From: Paeniglutamicibacter quisquiliarum
Lineage (GTDB): Bacteria > Actinomycetota > Actinomycetes > Actinomycetales > Micrococcaceae
Assembly: GCF_019084045.1 (NCBI RefSeq)
Contig: NZ_JAHRED010000009.1
Coordinates: 124,001-188,000 of the forward strand
Length of the DNA: 64,000 nt
Direction of reading: 5' to 3'
Every line of letters starts with the position of its first letter. Within the stretch, counting starts at the first letter, position 1. Below the pieces are notes generated by a model. It searched no databases, was not told the origin of the DNA, and was given only the letters and a program-made list of their open reading frames with translations. A program made the position numbers and the translations under genes. Positions 40,114-48,903 of the stretch are shown one piece after another.

Positions 40114-40749
40114 TCAGGTGTTCAGCACGGCGGTTTCGGCAGGAAGCATGGACTGGCGCACGCTTCCCTCGTTCAGCGCCAGGAAGCAGGCCACCAGCCG
40201 GTCCCCGGTCGCCCAGGTCGACTCGGAAGGGCGGGAGAAGTGATACGACCAGCCGGTGTCCAGCGGAGCTGCCGGGTCCAGCGGGACCGACTTGCACAGT
40301 TCCTCGGAGCGGTCGAGGATTCCGTCCGGTCCGGGGTAGGTCTCCCCGTCGATCGCGAAGGTCCCGATGAGCTGGGCGTTGTGGGCTGTTTGGCAGGTCA
40401 CCACGGTCGAGGTCTGCAGCGGGCCGGTGAATCCCTGGAGGCAATCGCCGACCTTCAACTGGTCGGCCGGGACGTCGGTTGCAATGATTCCGTCCAGCCC
40501 GGGCGATGCGTTTCGGCTCACCTCGGTGGTGGGTGCCGGTGCCGTGTCCGGGGCGAAAAACCTGTTGGCGCCATAGATGACAATCAGCATGATTCCCAGT
40601 GCGCCGATCAGGGCCCAAAATGCCGGGGCACGCCACCACGAACGCGTCTGTGACTTGGCACTAAGAGCCGGAAGCGCGGGCCTCGGCTCTGGCAGTGGCG
40701 GATCAGGCAAGCAAGCTCCCGGGCGGTTGGCAGTCGACTTGGTGGACAA
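40114..40749 (-). CDS. membrane-anchored protein with septum-formation-like domain
   Basis: Protein of 211 aa. A proline-rich N-terminus precedes one membrane helix (AFWALIGALGIMLIVIYGAN, about 43-62) and an extracytoplasmic domain containing VGDCLQGFTGPLQTSTVVTC and QTAHNAQLIGTFAI. The V-G-D-C ... V-x-C ... H-N-A-Q pattern resembles the actinobacterial septum-formation family (PF13845), whose role is not well defined. The start is TTG at 40749. The ribosome-binding site is weak (GGTAGAG). Confidence 0.65.
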   Translation of the reverse strand: MSTKSTANRPGACLPDPPLPEPRPALPALSAKSQTRSWWRAPAFWALIGALGIMLIVIYGANRFFAPDTAPAPTTEVSRNASPGLDGIIATDVPADQLKVGDCLQGFTGPLQTSTVVTCQTAHNAQLIGTFAIDGETYPGPDGILDRSEELCKSVPLDPAAPLDTGWSYHFSRPSESTWATGDRLVACFLALNEGSVRQSMLPAETAVLNT

Positions 40750-40849
40750 AATAATACTCTACCGGCGGAACGGTGGTTCCGGGCAGGCACTCGCCGCCGA
40801 ATCATGTTAACCTTGAAATACGAAAGAATTAGTCACATATTCTGGGGCC

Positions 40850-40868
40850 TCCACCTGACACAGGTGGA
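40850..40868 (+). promoter_or_regulatory. small leader hairpin upstream of DUF3073
   Basis: TCCACCTG (40850-40857), an ACA loop and CAGGTGGA (40861-40868) form a perfect 8-bp hairpin 37 bases upstream of the DUF3073 start. TTGAAA (40813-40818) and CATATT/TATTCT near 40836-40843 may be its promoter. Confidence 0.4.
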
Positions 40869-40904
40869 CCACCTCCAGATCTACTGAAAAAAGGGGGTCA
40901 CGCC

Positions 40905-41132
40905 ATGGGGCGCGGCCGTCAGAAGGCAAAAGCGACACGACAGGCCAGGGACATGAAGTATTTCTCCCCGGCCACTGATTTGTCCGCCTTGGAACGCGAG
41001 CTTGGGAAGAGTCGTGGTCATAGCACCTCGATACCAAGCCCTGTCGACGTACCTTACGAATCCGATTATTCGGATTACGAAGACAAGTACGCAGACGATG
41101 ACGACGAGGACGACCAACGGCGCATCAGCTGA
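40905..41132 (+). CDS. DUF3073 protein
   Basis: Highly charged protein of 75 aa. It opens with MGRGRQKAKATRQARDMKYF, the fixed signature of DUF3073 in actinobacteria, then DLSALERELG, and ends in an acidic D/E run. It is probably a nucleic-acid-binding or ribosome-associated small protein, but no role is proven. DUF3073 is commonly found beside purM, and purM is 1.2 kb away here, separated by a sirtuin gene. Confidence 0.88.
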   Translation: MGRGRQKAKATRQARDMKYFSPATDLSALERELGKSRGHSTSIPSPVDVPYESDYSDYEDKYADDDDEDDQRRIS

Positions 41133-41275
41133 TGCGCCGACTCCCTGAAGTGACCGCCGGGAAACCGGCGGTTATGGTTTTTCCAGTACGTGAAAACGGC
41201 AGCCGTGGCCACCACGCAGAAGATGCGTTGGTGACCGCGGCCTTTGCCATGCCCGGGAAAACGAGGTAGACGCCG

Positions 41276-42229
41276 ATGCTCCACGAGGGACGGCTCGGAA
41301 TCCAGATGGCGCACCGCGCGGCCATTCGTTCAATCGAACGCGTGGTCGGGGAGAACGCCCCGCTGCAGGACGCCGCCATTGCCGAAGCCGGAATCCGGCG
41401 GATGCTGGAAGCCGGTTCCGTCCTGGTGCTCACCGGCGCCGGGGTCTCCACCGATTCGGGAATCCCCGACTACCGCGGACCCAAGGGTTCGCTGTTGCGC
41501 CACCGGCCGATGACCTACCAGGAATTCCTGCACGAGCCCAGCGCCCGGCACCGCTATTGGGCCCGCAGCTTCGTGGGTTGGAGGCACATGGCCATGGCCT
41601 CGCCGAACCCGATCCACCGCAGCCTGGCCCGCTGGGAGGCCACGGGAAAGATCAGCGGGATCGTCACGCAGAATGTCGACGGGCTGCACGTCTCTGCCGG
41701 CTCGCTCAATGTCATCGCCCTGCACGGTGACCTGGAGCAGATCAGCTGCCTGGACTGCGGCGCCCTGGAAAACCGGCAGAGCCTCGACGCGAGGCTGCAC
41801 GAGGCAAATCCCGGATACCTTGAACGCATCGACCTGGATCCGTCACTGGTGAACCCCGACGGCGACGTATCCCTGGATGAGGCCCACGTGGCCGATTTCC
41901 ACATGGTCGGCTGCCTGGTCTGCGGATCGCAGAAACTGAAGCCCAACGTGGTCTACTTCGGCGAGAACGTCCCTCCCGAGCGCAAGGTGCGGCTCAAGGA
42001 GCTCGAATCCCGCTCCACCTCGCTGTTGGTGATCGGCTCCTCGCTGGCCGTCATGAGTGGCTACAAGCTGCTCCTGGATGCCCGCAGCGCGGGCAAGCCG
42101 GTCGGGCTGATCAACGGCGGCCCCACCCGGGGGGATGCCAAGGCCGACTACCGGTGGCGAAGCAACATCGCCGAGGCCTTGGCCATCCTGGAGGCTCCGG
42201 TCGACGGGGCCGTGCGCCGGACCATGTAG
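41276..42229 (+). CDS. Sir2-family NAD-dependent protein deacylase
   Basis: Sirtuin of 317 aa that removes acyl groups from lysine using NAD. Motifs are VLTGAGVSTDSGIPDYRGP (NAD loop), ITQNVDGLH-type IVTQNVDGLHVSAGS, the catalytic histidine ALHGDLEQISCLDCG, a second C-x-x-C (GCLVCGSQKLKPNVVYFGE) that completes the zinc site, and VIGSSLAVMSGYKLL. About 135 bases separate it from DUF3073. The start is ATG at 41276 after GAGGT. Acetyl-CoA synthetase, a classical sirtuin target, is encoded at the right end of the window. Confidence 0.93.
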   Translation: MLHEGRLGIQMAHRAAIRSIERVVGENAPLQDAAIAEAGIRRMLEAGSVLVLTGAGVSTDSGIPDYRGPKGSLLRHRPMTYQEFLHEPSARHRYWARSFVGWRHMAMASPNPIHRSLARWEATGKISGIVTQNVDGLHVSAGSLNVIALHGDLEQISCLDCGALENRQSLDARLHEANPGYLERIDLDPSLVNPDGDVSLDEAHVADFHMVGCLVCGSQKLKPNVVYFGENVPPERKVRLKELESRSTSLLVIGSSLAVMSGYKLLLDARSAGKPVGLINGGPTRGDAKADYRWRSNIAEALAILEAPVDGAVRRTM

Positions 42230-42279
42230 CAGCGGGCCCCCGTTTGCCTGGATAGCATCCTGCCGGCGGCGTTAAACCA

Positions 42280-42313
42280 GTGAAGGACCGTACCCCATGG
42301 GTACGGTCCTTCA
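42280..42313. terminator. bidirectional terminator between the sirtuin gene and purM
   Basis: GTGAAGGACCGTACC (42280-42294) and GGTACGGTCCTTCAC (42299-42313) make a perfect 15-bp stem with a CCAT tetraloop between two convergent genes. Confidence 0.8.
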
Positions 42314-42334
42314 CGCTGTTAAGCCCGGCGGAAG

Positions 42335-43477
42335 TTAGCCGGCGAAGTTGCCGCGCATCAGCACGGCGCCGCCGTCGACGCCCTTGGCGCCCTGGACGTA
42401 GTCCAGTCCGGAGGCCTTGGCCTCGTCGGTGACGGATCCGACCTTGCCCATGACCCACGAGGTCATGCCGCGGGCGTTCAGGCGGGCGAGGGCCGCGTCG
42501 GCGACCGAGGCGTCGACGATGGCGACCATGCCCACGCCCAGGTTCAGCGTGCGCTCCAGGTCCGGCTGCGGCACCGCGCCGAGCTCGGCGACGACCTTGA
42601 AGACCGGCGGAAGGGCCCAGGTGGAGCGCTCCACGGTGGCCATCAGGCCCTGCGGCAGCACGCGCGCCAGGTTGGCTGCCAGTCCGCCGCCGGTGACGTG
42701 GCTGAAGCCGTGGATGTCGATGGCACCGTCGATGTTGAACGCGCGGATCAGGTCCAGGCAGTCCATGGTGTAGATGCGGGTCGGTTCCAGCAGTTCCTCG
42801 CCCAGGGTGCGGCCGAATTCCGGCACGTGGCGGTCGAGCGCCCAGCCGGCGTGCGCCACGACGCTGCGCACCAGCGAGTAGCCGTTGGAGTGGATGCCGG
42901 AGGCGGCCATGCCGATGATGACGTCCCCGTCCTTGACCCGCTCGGGGCCCAGCAGGCCGTCGGCCTCGACGATGCCGGTGGCGGCACCCGCGACATCGTA
43001 TTCGTGCTCGCCCAGCAGGCCCGGGTGTTCGGCGGTTTCCCCGCCGACCAGCGCGGTGCCGGCGATCGTGCAGCCCTCGGCGATGCCGCGGACGATGTCC
43101 GCGATGCGCTCCGGGACGACCTTGCCGCAGGCGATGTAGTCGGTCATGAACAGCGGCTCGGCGCCCACCACGACGATGTCATCGACGACCATGCCGACCA
43201 GGTCGTGGCCGATGGTGTGGTGGATGTCCATGGCCTGCGCGATGGCGACCTTGGTGCCCACGCCGTCGGTGGAGGTGGCCAGCAGGGGCTTCTTGTAGGA
43301 AAGGAACTTCGAGGCGTCGTAGAGGCCTGCGAAGCCGCCCACCCCGCCCAGGACGTTGGCGTTGTGGGTGGCCTTGATGGCGCCCTTCATCAACTCAACG
43401 GCGCGGTCACCGGCCTCGACATCGACACCGGCCGAAGCATAGGTGATTCCGGAATTCTCAGGGGTGGCACTTGTCAT
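42335..43477 (-). CDS. purM: phosphoribosylformylglycinamidine cyclo-ligase
   Basis: AIR synthetase of de novo purine synthesis (FGAM + ATP to AIR), 380 aa. Diagnostic stretches are GGVGGFAGLYDASKFLSYKK, PLLATSTDGVGTKVAIAQAM, HDLVGMVVDDIVVVGAEPLF and IDIHGFSHVTGGGLAANLAR. The start is ATG at 43477, 18 bases downstream of the purF stop, in the same operon. Confidence 0.97.
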   Translation of the reverse strand: MTSATPENSGITYASAGVDVEAGDRAVELMKGAIKATHNANVLGGVGGFAGLYDASKFLSYKKPLLATSTDGVGTKVAIAQAMDIHHTIGHDLVGMVVDDIVVVGAEPLFMTDYIACGKVVPERIADIVRGIAEGCTIAGTALVGGETAEHPGLLGEHEYDVAGAATGIVEADGLLGPERVKDGDVIIGMAASGIHSNGYSLVRSVVAHAGWALDRHVPEFGRTLGEELLEPTRIYTMDCLDLIRAFNIDGAIDIHGFSHVTGGGLAANLARVLPQGLMATVERSTWALPPVFKVVAELGAVPQPDLERTLNLGVGMVAIVDASVADAALARLNARGMTSWVMGKVGSVTDEAKASGLDYVQGAKGVDGGAVLMRGNFAG

Positions 43478-43495
43478 CTCTGATGTGTCCTTTAC

Positions 43496-45046
43496 TTAGT
43501 TGCGCGGTGTTTTGTCTGCGGCGGTGAGTGCCGACTCGAATTCGGCATCCGGGCCCGGCTCACATCCCGCCTGGTTGCTTCGTTCAAGCAGGTTCTTGCC
43601 GATGCGGTCCGAACCCGGCAGGGCAATCGGGTAGTCCCCGGTGAAGCATGCGGTGCACAGGCGTTCGCGCGGCTGCTCGGTGGCATCGATCATGCCGTCC
43701 TCGGAAATGTAGGCCAGCGAGTCGGCGCCGATGGACTTGCCGATCTCGTCCACTGCCGCCCCGTTGGCCACGAGCTCGGCACGGGTGGCGAAGTCGATGC
43801 CGTAGAAGCAGGGCCACTTCACCGGCGGGGAGGAGATCTTCACGTGGACCTCGGCGGCGCCGGCCTCGCGCAGCATGCGCACCACGGCGCGCTGGGTGTT
43901 GCCGCGCACGATGGAGTCGTCCACGACCACGACGCGCTTTCCCTTGATGACCGGCACCAGGGCGTTGAGCTTGAGCTTGATGCCCAGCTGGCGCAGCGTC
44001 TGCGAGGGCTGGATGAAGGTGCGTCCCACGTAGGCGTTCTTCACGAAGCCGTGGGCAAAGGGAATGCCCGATTCCTCGGCGTAGCCAATGGCGGCGGGGG
44101 TCCCGGATTCTGGGACCGGGATGACGATGTCGGCCTCGGCGGCATTTTCGCGGGCCAGCTGGCGGCCCATTTCCACGCGGGACTCGTACACGGAGCGGCC
44201 GTTGATGGCTGCATCCGGGCGGGCCAGGTAGACGTACTCGAAGACGCAGCCCTTCGGGGTGGCCTCGCCAAAGCGCTGGGAACGCACGCCGTCCTCGTCG
44301 ATGGCGATGAATTCGCCCGGTTCGATCTCGCGGATGAAGCTGGCGCCCACGGTGGCCAGTGCGGCCTGCTCGGAGGCCACGACCCATCCGCGCTCAAGGC
44401 GGCCGAGGACCAGCGGGCGCACGCCGTAGGTGTCGCGGGCCGCGTAAAGGGTGTGCTCGTCCATGAAGACGAAACAGAAGGCGCCGCTGAGCTTGGGCAG
44501 CAGGCGCAGGGCCGACTCCTCCAGCGATTCGCCCTCGGTGCCATTGAGCAGCGCGGTGACCAGCGCGGTGTCGGTGGTGTTGCCCTGGGCGATTTCGCCG
44601 CGGACCTTTTCCTCCGACTCGGCGTGGAGGTCGTTGACCATCTCCATCAGCTCGGCCGAGTTGGTCAGGTTGCCGTTGTGGGCCAGCGCGACGGTGCCCG
44701 CCGCGGTGGGGCCCAGGGTCGGCTGGGCGTTGGCCCAGTGGCTTGCTCCGGTGGTCGAGTAGCGGCAGTGGCCGATGGCCAGGTGCCCGGGCATGGAATT
44801 GAGGGTGTTCTCGTCGAACACCTGGGAGACCAGACCCATGTCCTTGTAGACATTGATCCGCTGTCCGTCACTCGTGGCCAATCCGGCCGATTCCTGCCCG
44901 CGATGCTGAAGCGCATACAGACCGTAATAGGTCAGTTTCGCCACTTCTTCGCCGGGAGCCCAAACACCGAAGACACCGCATTCATCCTGCGGGCCCTTCT
45001 CGTCGGGCAAAAGATCATGATTTAGGTTTCCGTCACCACGCGCCAT
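43496..45046 (-). CDS. purF: amidophosphoribosyltransferase
   Basis: First committed enzyme of purine synthesis (PRPP + glutamine to phosphoribosylamine), 516 aa. The nucleophile cysteine follows a 22-residue propeptide (GPQDECGVFG). The PRPP loop KRVVVVDDSIVRGNT is intact. Cysteines in WPCFYGIDF and RLCTACFTGDYP correspond to the 4Fe-4S ligands of the Bacillus-type enzyme. The start ATG at 45046 (MARGDGNLNHDL) was preferred over the open frame to 45100. The ribosome-binding site is weak; GAGAAT seven bases before the ATG would allow a leaderless message. Confidence 0.97.
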   Translation of the reverse strand: MARGDGNLNHDLLPDEKGPQDECGVFGVWAPGEEVAKLTYYGLYALQHRGQESAGLATSDGQRINVYKDMGLVSQVFDENTLNSMPGHLAIGHCRYSTTGASHWANAQPTLGPTAAGTVALAHNGNLTNSAELMEMVNDLHAESEEKVRGEIAQGNTTDTALVTALLNGTEGESLEESALRLLPKLSGAFCFVFMDEHTLYAARDTYGVRPLVLGRLERGWVVASEQAALATVGASFIREIEPGEFIAIDEDGVRSQRFGEATPKGCVFEYVYLARPDAAINGRSVYESRVEMGRQLARENAAEADIVIPVPESGTPAAIGYAEESGIPFAHGFVKNAYVGRTFIQPSQTLRQLGIKLKLNALVPVIKGKRVVVVDDSIVRGNTQRAVVRMLREAGAAEVHVKISSPPVKWPCFYGIDFATRAELVANGAAVDEIGKSIGADSLAYISEDGMIDATEQPRERLCTACFTGDYPIALPGSDRIGKNLLERSNQAGCEPGPDAEFESALTAADKTPRN

Positions 45047-45108
45047 AAGAAATATTCTCTCACGAGCCGGGGTGCCGATGCGGCGTGAAGTGCCCCACAA
45101 GCATGGTT

Positions 45109-45435
45109 CTACCGGTGTTCTGGGTCACCCATGGGCACGGCAAGCGCGCGACGTGCCTTTTTGCGTGTGATGCGATCCACAACCAGATATACGATGCCGG
45201 CGAGCAGAACGCCGAAGAACGCAAAACCGACCGCCAGGAATCCGGCAATCGAGCCGCGGGAGAAGTCGGCCGATTCCTCGCCCGTGAACGCGGAAATGAA
45301 GGCGACGACGACGCCGACGAGGGCCCCGACGCCCACAAACGGCCAGAACCTGGGTGCCGCATACACCTCCACCTCGACCTCTGCGCTGGGCTTGTCGGCG
45401 GGGGTTGGATTGGCGGGGTTCTGGCTGGATTCCAT
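45109..45435 (-). CDS. small two-helix membrane protein of unknown function
   Basis: Protein of 108 aa. An acidic N-terminus (ending VEVEVYAAPRFW) leads into helix 1 (PFVGVGALVGVVVAFISAFT) and helix 2 (GFLAVGFAFFGVLLAGIVYL), then a basic tail (RITRKKARRALAVPMGDPEH). I do not recognise a characterised family. It sits between the sterol-carrier-like gene and purF on the same strand, 13 bases after the former. The ATG at 45435 was chosen from the N-terminal composition. Confidence 0.7.
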   Translation of the reverse strand: MESSQNPANPTPADKPSAEVEVEVYAAPRFWPFVGVGALVGVVVAFISAFTGEESADFSRGSIAGFLAVGFAFFGVLLAGIVYLVVDRITRKKARRALAVPMGDPEHR

Positions 45436-45448
45436 ACCCTCTAGGGTA

Positions 45449-45823
45449 CTAAACCAGGGGGAGTTCGGCCGACAGGTCGGCACGCAGCCCGGAGGCCGTG
45501 ACCTTTCCGGTGGCCAGGGCCGTCTCCCAGTCCATCTTGCCGGTGGCCAGCGCCAGCCAGAGCTGGGCCGGCAGCTCAATGACGTTCGGGGGAGTACCCC
45601 GGGTGTGCCGCGGGCCGGGAATGCATTGGGTCACCCCGAACGGCGGAACGCGTACCTCCACCGAGTTGCCCTCGGCGCGGCTGGCAAGTTCCTCGAGCGC
45701 GTAGCGCACCGCCAGGGCAATGAGGGGGCGCGGCAGCTTGGCGGCTTCCTCCGCGTCGGCCTCGCTCCACCGGGCGAGGGCGCGGGAACCTTCGGCCGGG
45801 TCGATGCGTCGCTTGATGGCCAT
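45449..45823 (-). CDS. sterol-carrier-family (SCP2-like) protein
   Basis: Protein of 124 aa with the small actinobacterial sterol-carrier pattern: a basic N-terminus MAIKRRIDPAEG, VEVRVPPFGVTQCIPGPRHT, TRGTPPNVIELPAQLWLALA and the LATGKMDWETALATGKVTAS segment typical of SCP2 folds. It may bind a hydrophobic ligand. Its neighbours, asparaginase 6 bases upstream and the membrane protein 13 bases downstream, do not define its function. The start is ATG at 45823. Confidence 0.8.
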   Translation of the reverse strand: MAIKRRIDPAEGSRALARWSEADAEEAAKLPRPLIALAVRYALEELASRAEGNSVEVRVPPFGVTQCIPGPRHTRGTPPNVIELPAQLWLALATGKMDWETALATGKVTASGLRADLSAELPLV

Positions 45824-45829
45824 GGGGAC

Positions 45830-46837
45830 TCAGGAATCCAGCAGGTCCAGCACTTGCGCCGGCAGGCGCACTGAACCCACCGGGGCGCCGCCGCCGAGCA
45901 CCGGCCTGGTGAGCTTGGCCAGCACATCGGAGAGCTGGCCGGTGGAAATGGCGCCGGCGTTGGCCAGCAGGGTCAGGCCCAGCAAATCGCTGCCGCGGCC
46001 CGAACCGTCCTGTACCTTCACGGCCACCGCCGTGCCGTTGGGGGCCGCGAGCATCAGCACGCCCTCGGCGCCGAGCTTGGCAATGACGCCCAGGTCCTCC
46101 ATCACCACGGAGTTGGGCAGGCCATGGCCCTGGACCGCCCACGGGTAGTCCAGCATCGCGGTGGCGATGGTTGCAGCCCGCGCATCTGCGTGCTTGTTGC
46201 CCGGGGCCTGCGCCAGCTTGGATGCCGCGCGGGCAAGGCCGGCCAGGGAGATCACCGGGACCGGCGCCCCGCATCCGTCCACGCCCAGGTGTGCGATCTT
46301 TTCCCCGGCGTATTCCTCGATGACCTCGATGACCCGTTGCTGCAGCGGGTGGTCGGGGGAGAGGTAGGTCTTGGTGTCCCAGCCGTTTTCGGTGCAGGCC
46401 CACAGGAATGCGGCGTGCTTTCCCGAGCAATTGAACGACAGGGCGGACTCCTGGAGCCCGGCCCGCACCCGTTCCGTGCGCGTTGGGGCATGTGCGGGCC
46501 AGGAGGCGGGGCACATCAGGTCCGCTTCGCTCAGCCCGGCCTTGGCGAGCATGGATTCAACAACGTCCGTGTGTTCGGTGCTACCCACGTGGCTGGCCGC
46601 GGCCAGGGCCACCTGGGCGCCACGCAACGGAACCCCGCACTGCATGGAGGCAAGTGCCTGGAAGGGCTTGAGCGCGGAGCGCGGGTACAGCAGGGTGTTG
46701 GGGTTTCCCAGCGCGGTGAGCACCTCGCCCGCGGCGTCGACGACCACGGCGCAGCCGCGGTGTCGGGATTCCACGAAGCCGTTGCGCTCGAGCACCACAA
46801 GGTCAACGGTTTCGGAGGCAATCAAGGTTTCGGGCAT
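45830..46837 (-). CDS. L-asparaginase II family protein
   Basis: Protein of 335 aa of the asparaginase_II family (PF06089, AnsA-like of Rhizobium, unrelated to E. coli AnsB). Typical parts are VESRHRGCAVVVDAAGEVL, YPRSALKPFQALASMQCGVP, the conserved NCSGKHAAFLWACTENGW, and GVDGCGAPVPVISLAGLARA. It should hydrolyse asparagine to aspartate and ammonia; both aspartate and nitrogen feed purine synthesis. It overlaps no gene, but only 5 and 6 bases separate it from its neighbours. Confidence 0.88.
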   Translation of the reverse strand: MPETLIASETVDLVVLERNGFVESRHRGCAVVVDAAGEVLTALGNPNTLLYPRSALKPFQALASMQCGVPLRGAQVALAAASHVGSTEHTDVVESMLAKAGLSEADLMCPASWPAHAPTRTERVRAGLQESALSFNCSGKHAAFLWACTENGWDTKTYLSPDHPLQQRVIEVIEEYAGEKIAHLGVDGCGAPVPVISLAGLARAASKLAQAPGNKHADARAATIATAMLDYPWAVQGHGLPNSVVMEDLGVIAKLGAEGVLMLAAPNGTAVAVKVQDGSGRGSDLLGLTLLANAGAISTGQLSDVLAKLTRPVLGGGAPVGSVRLPAQVLDLLDS

Positions 46838-46842
46838 GTGAG

Positions 46843-47475
46843 CTAGTTTACGCTCTGGGCGCGTTGCAGCAGCGCAACGACGAAGTCCGAGTCCCGGCCC
46901 AGCGGCCGCATGTCCCAGGTGGAGAAGCGGGAGCCGATGTCCAGCCCGGCCGCTGCCGCATCGGCCTCGAGGTCAGTCAGGGCGTAGTCCCTGAGCAGCG
47001 AGAAGCCCACCACCAGGCGGCCCCCGGGTGCCAGGTGGTCGGCCAGGGCCTTGAGCACCTCACCGGCGGTGCCCGGGGCCACGAAGGCCAGGACGTTTCC
47101 CGGGGAGACGACGACGTCGAATGTCTCGCGGGCACCGGAAGACGTGCGCAAATCCAACGATGCCAGGTTTCCCTGCAGCCAGCGGGAACCGGGGAAGTCT
47201 GCCCGGGCGGCTGCCAGAAGCTCGGCATCCAGGTCGACCCCGGTGACCTGGTGGCCGCGCGCCGCCAGTGCCCCGCCCACCCTCCCGGTTCCGCAGCCGG
47301 CATCGAGCACGCGCGCGGCGCGCGGGAGCATCGCGTCGACGAACCGCGCCTCGCCGTCAAGGTCCGCCCCGGATTCGCGCAATTGCGCAAAGCGGTCGAT
47401 GTAGTTCCTGGCCTGCTTCGGGTCCTGGCGGGCCTGCCGCTGCCACAAGGTTTCCTTCTCCATGTACATGAGCAT
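46843..47475 (-). CDS. class I SAM-dependent methyltransferase
   Basis: Protein of about 210 aa. Motif I RVLDAGCGTGRVGGALAARG, the acidic loop VTGVDLDAELLAAA and motif IV FDVVVSPGNVLAFV indicate a Rossmann-fold methyltransferase. The acceptor is unknown. Three ATGs (47475, 47469, 47463) are possible starts and none has a ribosome-binding site. It is the first gene of the minus-strand run that continues through asparaginase to purF and purM. Confidence 0.82.
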   Translation of the reverse strand: MLMYMEKETLWQRQARQDPKQARNYIDRFAQLRESGADLDGEARFVDAMLPRAARVLDAGCGTGRVGGALAARGHQVTGVDLDAELLAAARADFPGSRWLQGNLASLDLRTSSGARETFDVVVSPGNVLAFVAPGTAGEVLKALADHLAPGGRLVVGFSLLRDYALTDLEADAAAAGLDIGSRFSTWDMRPLGRDSDFVVALLQRAQSVN

Positions 47476-47616
47476 AGGCGCAGCGCGCCGCGGCCGGGGG
47501 ACCGGACGCCGACTGCCGGCACGGGAGGGAGGCCGGCGTGCGACGTTGCCGCGAATACGTCGGTCCCGTGACTCCGGTGGACGCCGTCGGGGCCGGAACC
47601 GGTAGGCTTAAGCCTC

Positions 47617-48903
47617 GTGAAGGTACTGGTTATTGGCCCCGGCGGCCGCGAACATGCACTGATCCGCGCTTTGGCTTCGGATCCCTACGTCACCGACCTG
47701 CATTGCGCACCCGGCAATGCCGGGATTTCGCGTGATGTCACCACCCACCCCATCGATGCCCAGGACCCCGCAGCTGTGGTGGCACTGGCCCGGGAACTGG
47801 GTTCGGACCTGGTTGTGGTCGGCCCCGAGGCACCCCTGGCGGCAGGTGTGGCGGACGCCCTGATCGCCGCCGAGATCCCCGTCTTTGGTCCCACCAAGGC
47901 AGCGGCCCAGCTGGAGGCCTCCAAGGCCTTCGCCAAGACCGTCATGGCCGAGGCGGAAGTGCCCACCGCGATGGCCAGGGTGGCAACCAACGCCGCCGAG
48001 GCGGCCGAGGCGCTTGACGCCTTCGGCGCCCCGTATGTGGTCAAGGACGACGGCCTGGCAGCCGGCAAGGGAGTCGTGGTCACCTCCGACCGCTCCGAGG
48101 CCCTGGCCCACGCCGAGACCTGCTTCGAGGCAGGCGGCACCGTGGTCATCGAGGAGTTCCTCGACGGGCCGGAGGTCTCCCTCTTCGTCATCTGCGACGG
48201 CACCCACGCCGTCCCGCTGGCCCCCGCCCAGGACTTCAAGCGCATCTTCGACGGCGACGAGGGCCCGAACACCGGAGGCATGGGCGCCTACTCGCCGCTG
48301 CAGTGGCTGCCCGCCGGCTTCGTGGACGAGGTCATGGAACGCGTCGCCTACCCGACGCTGCGCGACATGGAACACCGCGGCACCCCCTTCACCGGGGTGC
48401 TCTACTGCGGCCTGGCCATCACCACCCGCGGGATCCGCGTCATCGAGTTCAACGCACGCTTCGGCGACCCCGAGACCCAGGCGGTGCTCGCGCGGCTGAA
48501 GACCCCGCTGGGCGGGCTGCTGATGGCGGCCGCCAAGGGTGAACTCGACGATGCCGAGCAACTGCATTGGCGCCCCGAGACCGCCGTCGGCGTGGTCATG
48601 GCCGCGGAGAACTACCCGGAGTCGCCCGTCAAGGGTGCTGCAATCCAGGGCATTGACGCCGCCGAGGCCATCGAGGACGTCTCGGTGCTGCACGCCGGAA
48701 CCACCAGCAACGACGCGGGCGAGGTCGTCGTCGACGGCGGCCGCGTGCTGGCGGTCGTTGGCCTGGGCGCCGACCTCCATGCCGCCCGCGAGAAGGCCTA
48801 TGCCGGCGTGGCAGCCATCTCCTGGGACGGCGCCCAGCACCGCACGGATATTGCGCTGAAGGCCGCCAACGGCCAGATCAGCGTCTCGGAAGGAACACAC
48901 TAA
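47617..48903 (+). CDS. purD: phosphoribosylamine-glycine ligase
   Basis: GAR synthetase, second step of purine synthesis, 428 aa. ATP-grasp features are seen: KVLVIGPGGREHALIRALAS at the N-terminus, HCAPGNAGI, YVVKDDGLAAGKGVVVTSD, VVIEEFLDGPEVSLFVICDG and VIEFNARFGDPETQAVLARL. The start is GTG at 47617. It ends one base before purC begins, giving a purD-purC operon divergent from the methyltransferase run. Confidence 0.97.
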   Translation: MKVLVIGPGGREHALIRALASDPYVTDLHCAPGNAGISRDVTTHPIDAQDPAAVVALARELGSDLVVVGPEAPLAAGVADALIAAEIPVFGPTKAAAQLEASKAFAKTVMAEAEVPTAMARVATNAAEAAEALDAFGAPYVVKDDGLAAGKGVVVTSDRSEALAHAETCFEAGGTVVIEEFLDGPEVSLFVICDGTHAVPLAPAQDFKRIFDGDEGPNTGGMGAYSPLQWLPAGFVDEVMERVAYPTLRDMEHRGTPFTGVLYCGLAITTRGIRVIEFNARFGDPETQAVLARLKTPLGGLLMAAAKGELDDAEQLHWRPETAVGVVMAAENYPESPVKGAAIQGIDAAEAIEDVSVLHAGTTSNDAGEVVVDGGRVLAVVGLGADLHAAREKAYAGVAAISWDGAQHRTDIALKAANGQISVSEGTH

